In this document: piece by piece, positions 35,848 to 45,340 of the stretch
How the letters are laid out: every line of letters starts with the position of its first letter
How positions within the stretch are numbered: position 1 is the stretch's first letter
NCBI RefSeq assembly: GCF_003002815.1
Contig: NZ_PVTF01000005.1
Location: forward strand, 607,733 to 671,732
Length of the DNA stretch: 64,000 bases
Reading direction: 5' to 3'
Source: Umezawaea tangerina
Lineage (GTDB): Bacteria > Actinomycetota > Actinomycetes > Mycobacteriales > Pseudonocardiaceae
Program-made: the position numbers and the translations under genes
The notes under the pieces: model-generated
The model's database searches: none
What the model saw: the letters and a program-made list of their open reading frames with translations, nothing else
Told to the model about the DNA's origin: nothing

Positions 35848-35865
35848 GGCTGAAGAAGTTCAGCC
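35848..35865 (+). terminator. Small hairpin after the secreted glycosidase
   Basis: Arms GGCTGAA and TTCAGCC with a GAAG tetraloop, 60 nt past the stop. It is short and lacks a T-run, so terminator function is uncertain. Confidence 0.45.
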
Positions 35866-35962
35866 CAAAGCATTTCCCCCGCTTGGCGCCGTAGGGTCAG
35901 CGGGGAACCCGGTTCAACGACAGGAGAACGACTTCGGGCAGCACCCAGGACAGGTGATCCAT

Positions 35963-36445
35963 ATGCGACGACCAAGGTTGATGGCGGCGGTCGCGGGCCT
36001 CGCCCTCGCGATGACGACGACGGTGACCGCGCTCGCGGACGCACCGGACCGGCAGACCGGTCCGGTGCGCGTGACCCTCAAACCGCTCAGCGGGGTCGTT
36101 GTCACGCCGAACCGCTACTGGTACATCCGCGGCGAGTTCAGGTTCACCGTGAAGGCCACCGACGTCGGGACGGAGGACGACCAGAACCTGTTCGTCTTCG
36201 TGTCGATCCCCGACGAGATCCGGATGACCACCTTCTCCGGGAACCGCTGGCGGTGCGAGTCCGTCGTGGGCGGCCTCGACTGCTCCAACCCCGACCTCGT
36301 CGTCCCCGGCGAGTCGTGGCCCGCGCTGACGATCACCACCCGCGGCACCGGGTACGTGCAGGACACCCTCGACGTCTACGCCATCGCCAACGGCGACGAC
36401 TGGGCGCACGTGGGCGTGCCGTTCGTCTACGACACCTCGTCCTGA
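35963..36445 (+). CDS. Small secreted protein of unknown function
   Basis: A 160-aa exported protein with a signal peptide ending around residue 26 (VTALA|DAP). The mature part is beta-rich (VRVTLKPLSGVVVTP, YIRGEFRFTVKATDVG) and has two cysteines (RWRCES, LDCSN) that may pair. It looks like an Ig-like surface domain. ATG 35963 is preferred over GTG 35954. Convergent with the rhamnose LacI gene. Confidence 0.65.
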   Translation: MRRPRLMAAVAGLALAMTTTVTALADAPDRQTGPVRVTLKPLSGVVVTPNRYWYIRGEFRFTVKATDVGTEDDQNLFVFVSIPDEIRMTTFSGNRWRCESVVGGLDCSNPDLVVPGESWPALTITTRGTGYVQDTLDVYAIANGDDWAHVGVPFVYDTSS

Positions 36446-36473
36446 CCCCCGCACCGGGAGCACCCGACGCGGG

Positions 36474-37475
36474 TCACGTCGACTCGCGGACCACCAGCTC
36501 CGGTCGGAACATGATCTGCTGGTGGGCGTGGGACCGGGGGTGGTCGCACTCCTCCACGAGGAGCTGGGCGGCGGTGCGTCCGATGTGGAGGGTGGGCTGG
36601 CGGATGGACGACAGGGGGACGGCGGCGTCGGCGGCGAACTCGATGTCGTCGTAGCCGAGCAGGGCGATGTCGTCGGGCACGCGGCGGCCGGTGCTGATCG
36701 CGGCGCGCAGCACGCCCAGTGCGAGCAGGTCGTTGGCGCAGAACACCGCGCCGGGCTCGACGCCGTCGTCGAAGAGCTGCCGGACGGCCTCGTAGGCGAT
36801 GCGGGCCTTGAGGGCGGGGACCTCGACGACGTCGACCACCTCGTCGGGGTCGGCGCCGCCGTCGGCGACCGCGCGGCGCAGTCCGGTGAGCCGGTCCTTG
36901 CACTGGCGCAGCGCCAGCGGGCCGGTGACGTAGGTGATCCGGCGGTGGCCGGAGGCCATCAGGTGCGCACCCGCCAGCTCGCCGCCCGCCACGTCGTCCA
37001 CGGCCACCGAGCAGCAGTCGATGCGCGGGTCGTGCCGGTCGACCAGCACGGTCGGCGTTCCCCTGCGGCGCAACGCGTCCAGCCGCTCGGACCCGACCTC
37101 GACCGGGGTGATCAGCATGCCGCGCACGCGCTGCTCCTCCAGCAGCCGCAGGTACCGCTCCTCGCGGGCGGCCTGCTCGTCGGAGTTGCACAGCACCAGG
37201 GCGTAGCCCAGCTCGGTCGCGACGTCCTCTATCCCCCTGGCGATGTCGTGGAAGAACGGGTTCGCCAGGTCGAGCACGATCAGGCCGAGCGAGCGGCTGG
37301 CGCCCGCGCGCAGCTGCGCCGCCTGGGAGTTGCGGACGAAGCCCAGCTCGGCGATGACCGCGAGGACGGCCTCGCGGGTGGCGAGGGAGACCTTGTCGGG
37401 TCTGTTGAGGACGTTCGACACCGTGCCGACGGACACGCCGGCACGTTCCGCCACGTCTTTGATGCTCGGCGCCAT
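36474..37475 (-). CDS. LacI-family repressor of the rhamnose regulon
   Basis: A 333-aa LacI repressor: HTH SIKDVAERAGVSVGTVSNVLN, hinge AAQLRAGAS, effector domain ending DDIALLGYDDIEFAADAAVPLSSIRQP. ATG 37475 starts the head; GTG 37478 adds one residue. A TGAAACGATTCA box lies 33 nt upstream. Perfect versions (TGAAACGTTTCA) precede the rhamnosidase and the rhamnose importer, so it probably senses rhamnose or a derivative and controls all three units. Confidence 0.9.
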   Translation of the reverse strand: MAPSIKDVAERAGVSVGTVSNVLNRPDKVSLATREAVLAVIAELGFVRNSQAAQLRAGASRSLGLIVLDLANPFFHDIARGIEDVATELGYALVLCNSDEQAAREERYLRLLEEQRVRGMLITPVEVGSERLDALRRRGTPTVLVDRHDPRIDCCSVAVDDVAGGELAGAHLMASGHRRITYVTGPLALRQCKDRLTGLRRAVADGGADPDEVVDVVEVPALKARIAYEAVRQLFDDGVEPGAVFCANDLLALGVLRAAISTGRRVPDDIALLGYDDIEFAADAAVPLSSIRQPTLHIGRTAAQLLVEECDHPRSHAHQQIMFRPELVVREST

Positions 37476-37508
37476 CACCCGATGGTATTCGTCGGACGGC
37501 GAGGTGGC

Positions 37509-37520
37509 TGAAACGATTCA
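37509..37520. promoter_or_regulatory. Rhamnose LacI box, imperfect (TGAAACGATTCA)
   Basis: One mismatch from the TGAAACGTTTCA palindrome found twice elsewhere in the locus. Located 33 nt upstream of the repressor gene, suggesting autoregulation. Confidence 0.75.
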
Positions 37521-37548
37521 CGCCCCGAGGTGGTGATCTTCAAGACCC

Positions 37549-40500
37549 TCACACCCTGCCGAGGAACCGCCAGCTGCCCGCCGGGACGCGGTGCACCGCG
37601 AACCCCGGCTCGGCGCGGACGAACTCGGCGCCCGGATGCGCCGTGACGGCTTCGGGGGACGTCGCCGGGACGTGCACCTCCGCGGTGGAGCCGATCGGGA
37701 CCTCCACGGTGAGCTGCACGGCCGAGCCGACCAGGGACCAGCCGACCGAGGCGGTGCCGCGCACGGTCCTGATCGAGGTCCGCGCCCAGGTCACGCCGAC
37801 CCGCGCGTCGGGCCGGACCACGAACGTCCGGTAGCCGCCGTCGCCGGGGCGCAGGCCCGCGACGTTCTCGTAGAGCCACTGCACGACGGTGCCCTGGAAG
37901 TAGTGGTCGCGCGACCGCGAGGTCGACGGCCACATCTCCCACATCGTGTCGGCGCCGTTGTCGAACCAGTAGCCCCAGCTCGGGTAGGTGCGCTGGGTCG
38001 CGAGCGCGTGCGCGACGTCCGCGTGGCCGTGCGCGGTGAGCACCCGCAGCAGCACGCTGGTGCCCAGCGCGCCGGTGTTGAGGTGGTTGCCGCGCGCCTT
38101 GACGTCCGCGACGAGCGCGGCGACGACCGGGGCCACCTGGCCGGGCGGCACGAGGCCGAACATGAGCGGGATCGCCTGGGACGTCTGGCGGAAGTCCGGG
38201 TCCTGCGCGCTGCGGTAGCGGCCGTCGACCAGGAAGGTGGCGTTGAGCGCGTCGCGGCAGGTGTCCGCGGTGGCGCGGTAGCGGGCGGCGACGTCGGCGT
38301 GGCCGAGGAGGTCGCCGAGCTCGGCCACGCCCACCAGGGCGCGGTGCAGGTAGGCGGTCGCGGTGAGCCTGGTGTCCTCGGGCGGGTTGCCGCCGTAGCC
38401 GGGCGGCAGGTAGTCGCCGAGCGCGGTGGAGGACAGGCCCCCGCTCAGCCGCCCGATCTCCCAGTCCAGGTACTTCACCAGGGTGTCCCAGTGGTCGGCG
38501 GCCAGCCGTTCGTCGCCGTAGGTCCGGTACATCTCGCGGACCAGGAACGGGTAGACGGTCGTCCACTCCGGCGCGGGCGCGGCCTCCTGGTAGCCCCAGC
38601 CGCCGCTGGGCACGATCACCGGCAGCGCGCCGGGACCGGTCTGGCTGTCGGCGAGGTCGCCGATCCACTTGGTCAGGAACCGCTGCACGCCGAACGCGTA
38701 GGCCATCACCGGGGCGCCGAGCTGGGCGTCACCGGTCCAGCCGTTCTTCTCGTACATCGGGGTGTCGGTGGGGATGCCGTGCATGTTGTTGAGCAGCGTG
38801 CGCCTCATGGCGCGGTCGAGCTGTTCGAAGAACGGCTCGGAGCAGCGGAACGTCCCGGTCTCCGGCACGTCGCTGTGCACCACGCGGGCGGACAGGTCGT
38901 CCAGGCCCGGCCGGTACGGGAAGCCGGTGACCTGGACGTAGCGGAAACCCTTGTAGGAGAAGCGGGGTTCCCACGTCTCGGTGCCGGAGCCGGAGCAGGT
39001 GTACTCGTCGGTCTGGTGCCTGCCCGGCACGTGGCCGTTCTGGTGGACGACGTTGCCGGTCTCGTCCAGGTGCTCGCCGTGCGCCAGCCGGACCACCGTG
39101 CCCGCGGGGGCGCGGACGGAGAGCCGCGTCCACCCGGCCATGGTGCGGCCGAAGTCCACGACGTACACACCCGCCGACAGCTCGGTCACGGCGGTGGCGC
39201 GGACGGTCTCCACGACCCGGATCGGTTCGTGCTGCTGGGCTTTGAGCGTCCCGGTCGGCGCGTCCAGCACGCGGGCGTCCTGCCAGTCGCCGGGCACCCG
39301 GCGCGCGTCGTAGGACTCCCCCGCGTACAGGGAGTTCGACACCGTGGCGCTCTCGGCGACCTTCCACCCGGTGTCGGAGGCGACGGTGGTGTGCGAGCCG
39401 TCGGTGTGCACGACCTCCAGCTGCGCCAGCAACCTCGGCTCGCCGTGCCAGGTCGCGCGTTCCCAGTACCAGACGTTCGGGGTGGTCATGCCGTAGAAAC
39501 CGCGGCCCAGCACCACGTCGACGGTGTTCGGGCCCTTGGCCAGCAGCCCGGTGACGTCGTGGGTGGCGTAGAGGACGGTCTCCTCGTAGTCGGTGAAACC
39601 GGGGTCCAGCGCCCGGTCGCCGACCTTCCTGCCGTTGAGCTGGGCGTCGTAGTAGGCCAGCCCGCTGATGTGCAGGCGGGCGGTCGCGACCGGCTTGTCG
39701 AGGGTGAACTCCTTGCGCAGCAACGGTGCCGGCGCCTCGACGACCAGGCTGACGTCGCGGCCCCACGGGCCCTGGCCGTAGGCGGCGAGCACGGTGGCGG
39801 CGGCCCACGCGCTGTCGTCGAACCCCGGCTGCTGCCACCCGGTCCGCTCGGTGTCGGCGACCTTCCAGCCGGTGCCGGTGACCAGGTCGCGCCGGGTGCC
39901 GTCGGCCAGGTCGACCGACAGCCGCACCAGCAGGCCCGCCGGGTTGACCGAGACGTTGCCCCGGTTGGTGGCGAGCGCGGCGAGCACGACCCGGCCACCG
40001 GCCGCGCGGACCAGCGCGGTGACGTCGGCGGACTTGCCGAGCTTCCAGCCGTCCGTCTGCTCCGGCGAGGTCAGAACCTGTTGGCCCGCGAGGTGGAGCG
40101 TGAAGTCGTCGTCGGCGGTGGCGATCAGCCGGGCGCGGGTGACCGCCACCCCGGCGGGCAGGTCGAGGCCCGCGCGGAACCAGCGCGGGCCCACCGGGGC
40201 GTTGGACGTCGTGGCGCCGGGCGACCAGATCCACGACGCGGAGGTGAAGTCGAGGCCCGCGACGGGCGGGGCCGCACCGATCCACCGGGCGGTCCACGGC
40301 GTCTCCAGGAACGCCGTCTCCCACCAGCGGGCGGTGCTCCACGCCGAGGCGCGGCCGCGTTCGTCCCACACCCGCACCCGCCAGGTGTAGCGGGTGTGCG
40401 GGCGCAGGGCCGGGCCGCCGTAGACGACGCCGGTGGTGCGGTCGGACAGGACCTTGCCGGAGTCCCAGACCCCGTCCACCCGCACCTGGTAGGCGGTCTG

Positions 40501-40737
40501 CCCCGCCGAGGCGGCCTCGGCGCCGAGCACCCAGGCCAGCCTCGGCAGCGGGACGTCGGTGCCCAGCAGGGTCTCCGCGTACTCGACCGTGGTCGACTCG
40601 ATCCGCAGGCCTCCGGCTGGTTCGACGTCGGCCGCGGCCGTGCCCTCGGACAGCGCCGCCCCCACCGGGAGGGCGAGCACGCCCGCTCCGACCACCGACC
40701 CCGTGAGGAACATCCGCCGGTTCACCTCGCTGGACAT
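37549..40737 (-). CDS. Tat-exported alpha-L-rhamnosidase (GH78)
   Basis: A 1062-aa secreted enzyme. The N-terminus NRRMFLTGSVVGAGVLAL is a twin-arginine signal, so it is exported folded. Beta-sandwich domains (about 40-560) precede an (alpha/alpha)6 catalytic domain with the GH78 acidic loop DTPMYEKNGWTGDAQ, and the C-terminal sandwich closes the protein. It releases L-rhamnose from plant glycosides or pectin side chains for the importer next door. Start ATG 40737 has GGGGAG upstream; the frame is open 117 nt further but carries the operator. A perfect TGAAACGTTTCA box is 25 nt upstream of the start. Confidence 0.93.
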   Translation of the reverse strand: MSSEVNRRMFLTGSVVGAGVLALPVGAALSEGTAAADVEPAGGLRIESTTVEYAETLLGTDVPLPRLAWVLGAEAASAGQTAYQVRVDGVWDSGKVLSDRTTGVVYGGPALRPHTRYTWRVRVWDERGRASAWSTARWWETAFLETPWTARWIGAAPPVAGLDFTSASWIWSPGATTSNAPVGPRWFRAGLDLPAGVAVTRARLIATADDDFTLHLAGQQVLTSPEQTDGWKLGKSADVTALVRAAGGRVVLAALATNRGNVSVNPAGLLVRLSVDLADGTRRDLVTGTGWKVADTERTGWQQPGFDDSAWAAATVLAAYGQGPWGRDVSLVVEAPAPLLRKEFTLDKPVATARLHISGLAYYDAQLNGRKVGDRALDPGFTDYEETVLYATHDVTGLLAKGPNTVDVVLGRGFYGMTTPNVWYWERATWHGEPRLLAQLEVVHTDGSHTTVASDTGWKVAESATVSNSLYAGESYDARRVPGDWQDARVLDAPTGTLKAQQHEPIRVVETVRATAVTELSAGVYVVDFGRTMAGWTRLSVRAPAGTVVRLAHGEHLDETGNVVHQNGHVPGRHQTDEYTCSGSGTETWEPRFSYKGFRYVQVTGFPYRPGLDDLSARVVHSDVPETGTFRCSEPFFEQLDRAMRRTLLNNMHGIPTDTPMYEKNGWTGDAQLGAPVMAYAFGVQRFLTKWIGDLADSQTGPGALPVIVPSGGWGYQEAAPAPEWTTVYPFLVREMYRTYGDERLAADHWDTLVKYLDWEIGRLSGGLSSTALGDYLPPGYGGNPPEDTRLTATAYLHRALVGVAELGDLLGHADVAARYRATADTCRDALNATFLVDGRYRSAQDPDFRQTSQAIPLMFGLVPPGQVAPVVAALVADVKARGNHLNTGALGTSVLLRVLTAHGHADVAHALATQRTYPSWGYWFDNGADTMWEMWPSTSRSRDHYFQGTVVQWLYENVAGLRPGDGGYRTFVVRPDARVGVTWARTSIRTVRGTASVGWSLVGSAVQLTVEVPIGSTAEVHVPATSPEAVTAHPGAEFVRAEPGFAVHRVPAGSWRFLGRV

Positions 40738-40762
40738 CCGTCTCCCCGTCCGTCGGACCCGC

Positions 40763-40774
40763 TGAAACGTTTCA
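40763..40774. promoter_or_regulatory. Rhamnose LacI box (TGAAACGTTTCA)
   Basis: Perfect 12-bp palindrome with the LacI-typical central CG, upstream of the alpha-L-rhamnosidase gene. Confidence 0.88.
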
Positions 40775-40872
40775 CTGGTCAGGCGGACCGACCTTGGCAC
40801 GATGCGCGGGAGCGTGTCCACAGTTCTGTCCACCACCGGCCAACGGCGGCCCACAGGGGGCCGCCGTTCGGC

Positions 40873-42042
40873 TCAGGCGCCCCAGCCCGCCGCTTCCCCG
40901 CCGACCCGGTCCGCCGCGATCCTCTCGGCGTAGCCGGAGCGCCGGTAGGCCGCCATCGGCTCCGGGTCCAGTCCCATGTCCTGCCTCAGCTCGGCCAGCA
41001 ACGGCCGCACGTCGGTGTTGTAGGCGTCCATCAGCACCGCGTTGGACTCCAGCACGTCACCGGAGTCCTGCGCGGCCGCGAGGGCGTCGGCGTCGACCAG
41101 CAGCGCCTTCGCCGTCGCCTCCTGGACGTTGAGCACCGACCGGATGATCGCCGGGATCTTCGGCTCGATGTTGTGGCACTGGTCGAGCATGAACGCGATG
41201 CCCGCCTCCGGCCGCAACGCGTCCGCCCGCACGATCTCGTGCATGATCCGGAACAGCTGGAACGGGTCCGCCGACCCGACCATCAGGTCGTCGTCGGCGT
41301 AGAAGCGGCTGTTGAAGTCGAACGCCCCCAACCGCTTCGCCCGCGCCAGGAACGACACGATGAACTCGATGTTCGTCCCCGGCGCGTGGTGCCCGGTGTC
41401 GATGACCACCTGCGCCTTGGGCCCCAGCTCCAGGCAGTGCGCGAACGCCGTGCCCCAGTCCGGGATGTCCGTGGCGTAGAAGGCGGGCTCGAACAGCTTG
41501 TACTCGATGAGCATCCGCTGGTCGTCGCCGAGCCGGTCGTAGACCTCGCGCAGCGCCTCCGACAGCCGGTCCTGCCGCCGCGCCAGGTTGTCCTGGCCGG
41601 GGTAGTTCAGGCCGTCGGAGAACCACAGCTTGAGGTCGCGCGACCCCGTCTTGTCCATGATCGCGACGCAGTCGAGCAGGTGGTCGGTCGCCTTGCGCCG
41701 GACCCTCGGGTCCGGGTTGGTGACGCTGCCCAGCTTGTAGTCGTCGTCCTGGAACACGTTGGAGTTGATCGCCCCCAGCGCCACGCCGCGCTCGGCGGCG
41801 TGGTCGGCCAGGGCCCGGTAGTCGTCGACGGCGTCCCACGGGATGTGCAGCGCCACCGTCGGTGCCACGCCGGTGAGGGCGTGGACCTGCGCGGCGTCGT
41901 CGATCTTCTCGAACGGCGTGCGGGGCACGCCGAGCTGGGTGAACACCTTGAAGCGGGTGCCCGAGTTGCCGTACGCCCACGAGGGCGTCTCGATGCGCTG
42001 CGCGCGCAGCGCGGCCTTCACCCGGTCCGTGGAATCCGTCAT
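40873..42042 (-). CDS. rhaI: L-rhamnose isomerase (RhaI type)
   Basis: A 389-aa xylose-isomerase-fold enzyme of the Pseudomonas stutzeri-type L-rhamnose isomerase family, converting L-rhamnose to L-rhamnulose with a divalent metal. Metal-site segments are visible in LIEYKLFEPAFY, VVIDTGHHAPGTNIE and FDFNSRFYADDDL. It is the last gene of the importer operon, 14 nt after the receptor gene. The following kinase and aldolase (or dehydrogenase) steps are not in this window. Confidence 0.93.
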   Translation of the reverse strand: MTDSTDRVKAALRAQRIETPSWAYGNSGTRFKVFTQLGVPRTPFEKIDDAAQVHALTGVAPTVALHIPWDAVDDYRALADHAAERGVALGAINSNVFQDDDYKLGSVTNPDPRVRRKATDHLLDCVAIMDKTGSRDLKLWFSDGLNYPGQDNLARRQDRLSEALREVYDRLGDDQRMLIEYKLFEPAFYATDIPDWGTAFAHCLELGPKAQVVIDTGHHAPGTNIEFIVSFLARAKRLGAFDFNSRFYADDDLMVGSADPFQLFRIMHEIVRADALRPEAGIAFMLDQCHNIEPKIPAIIRSVLNVQEATAKALLVDADALAAAQDSGDVLESNAVLMDAYNTDVRPLLAELRQDMGLDPEPMAAYRRSGYAERIAADRVGGEAAGWGA

Positions 42043-42056
42043 GGTCGCCCCCGGAG

Positions 42057-43127
42057 CTAGAACTGGAACTGGTCGACGTTGTCCTTGGTGAACTCCGTCG
42101 GCGGTCCGAGCACCACTTCGCCCTTCTCGCCGATGGTGTACTCGCCCAGGTCGCCCGCCTTGAACTTCTCACCGGAGGCACCGGTGATCTGACCCGACGC
42201 CAGCGCCGCGGCGGCGTAGGTGGCCAGGTAGCCCAGCTTGGTCGGGTCCCACAGGGCGAACGACTTCACAGTGCCGTCCTTGACGTAGTCGCGCATCAGG
42301 TTCGGCGTGCCGAGACCGGTGAGCGCGACCTTGCCCTTGTACTCGGACGTGCTGAGGTAGCGCGCCGCGGCGGCGATGCCGACCGTGGTGGGCGAGACGA
42401 CGCCCTTGAGGTCCGGGTGCGCCTGCAGCAGGCCCTGCATCTTCTGGAACGACGTCTGGTCGTCGTCGTTGCCGTACACGGTGTCCACGAGCTTGAGGCC
42501 GGAGTTGGCGGGCTTCGCCAGCTCGGTCTTCATGATCTCGATCCACGCGTTCTGGTTGGTGGCGTTGGGGGTCGCCGACAGGATCGCGATCTCGCCCTTG
42601 CCGCCGGTCGCGTCCACGATCATCTTCACCTGGATGGTCGCGATCTCCTGCGTGGTCGCCTGGTTGACGAACACGTCGCGGGCGTCGGCCGCGGCGTCGG
42701 AGTCGAACGTGACGACCTTCATCCCCTGCCCGCGGGCCGTCTTGAGCGACGGGGCGACGGCGTTGGCGTCGTTGGCCGACAGCACGAGCGCGTCCTGCTT
42801 CTGCTGCGCCGCGGTGTTGATGTAGGTCACCTGCGAGGACGCGCTGGCGTCGGACGGGCCGGTCGCCTTGAGCTCGGAGCCCAGCGCGGTCGCCGCCTGG
42901 TCGGCGCCCTTCTGCGCGGTGGTGAAGTAGGCGTTGTTCACCGCCTTGGGCAGGTAGGTGATCTTCAGCCCTTTCTTGATCTCCGCGTTCGGGTTGGCGG
43001 CGGCGCTGTTGCCCGCCGCGGGCGCGTTGGTCTGCGCGCTGTCCTTGCTGGTGCCGGAGCAGCCTGCGAGCGCCGTGGCGGCGGTCAGCAGCAGCACCAG
43101 CGAGGTGACCGCGGGGCGATGGGTCAT
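42057..43127 (-). CDS. rhaS: Rhamnose ABC importer, substrate-binding lipoprotein (RhaS)
   Basis: A 356-aa lipoprotein (lipobox ALAGC) of the sugar-binding Peripla_BP_4 family. The pattern GLKITYLPKAVNNAYFTTAQKGADQAA and the NDDDQTSFQKMQGLLQAHPDLKG segment match RhaS receptors. It is anchored outside the membrane and delivers rhamnose to the two permeases. Start ATG 43127 overlaps the permease stop (ATGA). Confidence 0.92.
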   Translation of the reverse strand: MTHRPAVTSLVLLLTAATALAGCSGTSKDSAQTNAPAAGNSAAANPNAEIKKGLKITYLPKAVNNAYFTTAQKGADQAATALGSELKATGPSDASASSQVTYINTAAQQKQDALVLSANDANAVAPSLKTARGQGMKVVTFDSDAAADARDVFVNQATTQEIATIQVKMIVDATGGKGEIAILSATPNATNQNAWIEIMKTELAKPANSGLKLVDTVYGNDDDQTSFQKMQGLLQAHPDLKGVVSPTTVGIAAAARYLSTSEYKGKVALTGLGTPNLMRDYVKDGTVKSFALWDPTKLGYLATYAAAALASGQITGASGEKFKAGDLGEYTIGEKGEVVLGPPTEFTKDNVDQFQF

Positions 43128-44101
43128 GGGGAACGCCTTCCTGTGCTTGTCGAGCGAATGCGGGCGGTCAGCGACGGGGCGAGCACGCTCACGAGGAGCA
43201 GCAGCCCGGTGACCACGGTGAGGACCTCGGTGGAGACGTCGTCGAGGATCAGGACGTTGCGCAGACCGCCGAGCAGGAGCACCCCGGCGAGCACCCCGCC
43301 CAGCGAGCCGCGCCCGCCGAAGATGGAGACGCCGCCGAGCAGGACCGCGGCGACGACCGCGAGCTCCAGCCCGACGCCGTTGTCGGCGCGGGCGCTGGAG
43401 AACCGGAACGTGTAGACGATCCCGGCGAGCGCGGCCATCGCACCGGTGAGCACGAACAGCAGCAGCTTGACCCGCTTGACCCGGATCCCGGAGAAGCGGG
43501 CGCCCTCCTCGTTGGAGCCGATCGCGAAGACCGACCGGCCGAACGAGCTGGCGTGCAGGGTGATCGCGAACCCGACGGCGAGGACCGCGCACAGCACGAT
43601 CGGGTACGGCAGCCACGTGCCCGGCACGGGCGTGGTGCCGAACTGGGTGAAGTTCGACGGGAAGTCGGCCACCGCGCCGTCGCCCAGCACCACCAGCGCC
43701 AGACCTCGGTACAGGGCCAGGGTGCCGATCGTGACGGCCAGGGACGGCAGGCCGAGCCTGGTCACCAGCAGGCCGTTGACCAGACCGCACACCGCGCCCA
43801 GGACGATCACCGTCGGCATGATCGCCTCGATCGTCCACCCGGCGTTCCACAGCTCGCCCATCACCGCGCTGGACAGGCCCAGCACCGACGCGACGGACAG
43901 GTCGATCTCCCCGGCGACGACCACCAGCGTGAGCGGCAGCGCGATCAGCGCCACCTCGCCGATGTCGAGCCCGAGGTAGAACAGGTTGCCGCCGTCGAGG
44001 AAGTCGCCGCCGGTGCGGGCCTGCCCGACGACCGCGACGAGCACCAGCAGCACCACCAGCGCGGTCTCCCAGCGGGCGAACCCGCGCAGCCGTTCAGCCA
44101 T
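43124..44101 (-). CDS. rhaQ: Rhamnose ABC importer permease (RhaQ)
   Basis: A 325-aa BPD_transp_2-type permease with about eight to ten helices and the family motifs GEIDLSVASVLGLSSAVMGEL and AIGSNEEGARFSGI. It overlaps the other permease by 8 nt and the receptor by 4 nt. P/Q naming is by order only. Confidence 0.9.
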   Translation of the reverse strand: MAERLRGFARWETALVVLLVLVAVVGQARTGGDFLDGGNLFYLGLDIGEVALIALPLTLVVVAGEIDLSVASVLGLSSAVMGELWNAGWTIEAIMPTVIVLGAVCGLVNGLLVTRLGLPSLAVTIGTLALYRGLALVVLGDGAVADFPSNFTQFGTTPVPGTWLPYPIVLCAVLAVGFAITLHASSFGRSVFAIGSNEEGARFSGIRVKRVKLLLFVLTGAMAALAGIVYTFRFSSARADNGVGLELAVVAAVLLGGVSIFGGRGSLGGVLAGVLLLGGLRNVLILDDVSTEVLTVVTGLLLLVSVLAPSLTARIRSTSTGRRSP

Positions 44102-45110
44102 CGTGGTCGCTCCTTCCGCGCAGTTCTCGGGACAGCCGCAGCGCGAGCAGCCGGTCCACGGTGATGGCCCCGATCAGCAGGGCACCGCTGATCGCCTGCT
44201 GCCAGAAGGCCGGGATGCGCAGCACGACCAGGCAGCTGGCGATCGTGCTCAGCAGCAGGGCGCCCAGCGCGGCGCCGACCACCGTGCCGGAGCCGCCGAA
44301 GATGGCCACGCCGCCGACCACCACGGCCGCGATCACCTGGAGCTCCAGGCCGGTGGCCGCGGCGGCGTCCACGGTGCCGTAGCGGGCCACCCACAGCGCG
44401 CCCGCCAGGCCGGCGACCGTGCCGGAGAGCAGGAACGCGCCGAACGTGCGGCGCGCCACCGCGATGCCCGCCAGCACGGCGGCCTCGGGGTTGGAGCCGA
44501 TCGCGTACAGGTCGCGACCGGAGCGGTACCAGCGCATGTACAGCGACGCGGCGGCCACGACGACGACCGTGACGACCACCAGCCACGGGATGCCCAGGAT
44601 CCGGCTGGTGCCCAGCGCGAGCAGGTCGTCGGGCAGCTCGGAGGCGTTGATCTGGCGGCCGTGCGCCAGCGCGAAGTCGATGCCGCGGAACACGTACAGC
44701 GTGCCGAGCGTGACCACGAGGCTGGGGACGCGGCCCGCGGCGACCAGGATCCCGTTGACGGCACCGCAGGCGGTGCCGACCACCACCCCGATCAGCAGCC
44801 CGACCAGGATCGGGGTGTCCGGGTGGTCGGCGAAGGTCTGCGCGGTCAGGAACGCGGAGAGCCCCAGCGTCGACCCGACCGACAGGTCGACGTTGCGGGT
44901 CACCACGACGAGGGTCTGCCCGGCGACCAGGATCGCCACGATGGAGGCGTTGAGCAGCAGGTCCCTGATGCTCTGGGCCTCGACGAAGCGCGGGTTCACC
45001 AGCGCGGTCGGGATGACCACCAGCGCCAGCGCGACCACGATGCCCAACTCGCGGGCCCGACCGATCGTCTCGGTCACCCGACGCGCGCGCGACGGCGCGA
45101 CGACGCTCAT
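44094..45110 (-). CDS. rhaP: Rhamnose ABC importer permease (RhaP)
   Basis: A 338-aa permease of the same family, with TRNVDLSVGSTLGLSAFLTAQ and AIGSNPEAAVLAGIAVARRTFGAF. Its ATG 45110 is embedded in an ATGA overlap with the preceding 77-aa ORF instead of with the ATPase, which is unusual for this operon type. Confidence 0.9.
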   Translation of the reverse strand: MSVVAPSRARRVTETIGRARELGIVVALALVVIPTALVNPRFVEAQSIRDLLLNASIVAILVAGQTLVVVTRNVDLSVGSTLGLSAFLTAQTFADHPDTPILVGLLIGVVVGTACGAVNGILVAAGRVPSLVVTLGTLYVFRGIDFALAHGRQINASELPDDLLALGTSRILGIPWLVVVTVVVVAAASLYMRWYRSGRDLYAIGSNPEAAVLAGIAVARRTFGAFLLSGTVAGLAGALWVARYGTVDAAAATGLELQVIAAVVVGGVAIFGGSGTVVGAALGALLLSTIASCLVVLRIPAFWQQAISGALLIGAITVDRLLALRLSRELRGRSDHDG

Positions 45111-45340
45111 GACGTCCCCCCGGTCCCGCTCGCGGCCAGCGCGGCGCGCTGCTCCGTCACGACGACGCGGGCGATGCCCCTGACCCCGAAGCCACCGCGC
45201 ACGACCGGCACCCATTCCGCCGGCTGGCACGTACCGAACACCGACACCCCGTCCCCTCCCGCGCCGACCCCTGCGTCGGCGGTGGTTCCCCTGCGCTCCT
45301 GGCGTTCGGTCACGACCGGCACCCACGCGGTGGCCCTCAC
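45107..45340 (-). CDS. 77-aa ORF translationally coupled inside the rhamnose operon
   Basis: A 77-residue frame starting with GTG in a GTGA overlap with the ATPase stop and ending in an ATGA overlap with the permease start. Both junctions are perfect 4-nt couplings. The product has two WVPVV repeats and one internal Cys. Its tail ([16 protein letters not shown]) resembles the ATPase tail ([17 protein letters not shown]), which suggests origin by partial duplication of that 3 prime end. No known family; it may be only a translational bridge. Confidence 0.55.
   Translation of the reverse strand: MRATAWVPVVTERQERRGTTADAGVGAGGDGVSVFGTCQPAEWVPVVRGGFGVRGIARVVVTEQRAALAASGTGGTS

Noticed and set aside
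37591..42060. 1489-codon plus-strand open frame
   Set aside because: Shadow of the alpha-L-rhamnosidase and rhamnose isomerase genes on the other strand.
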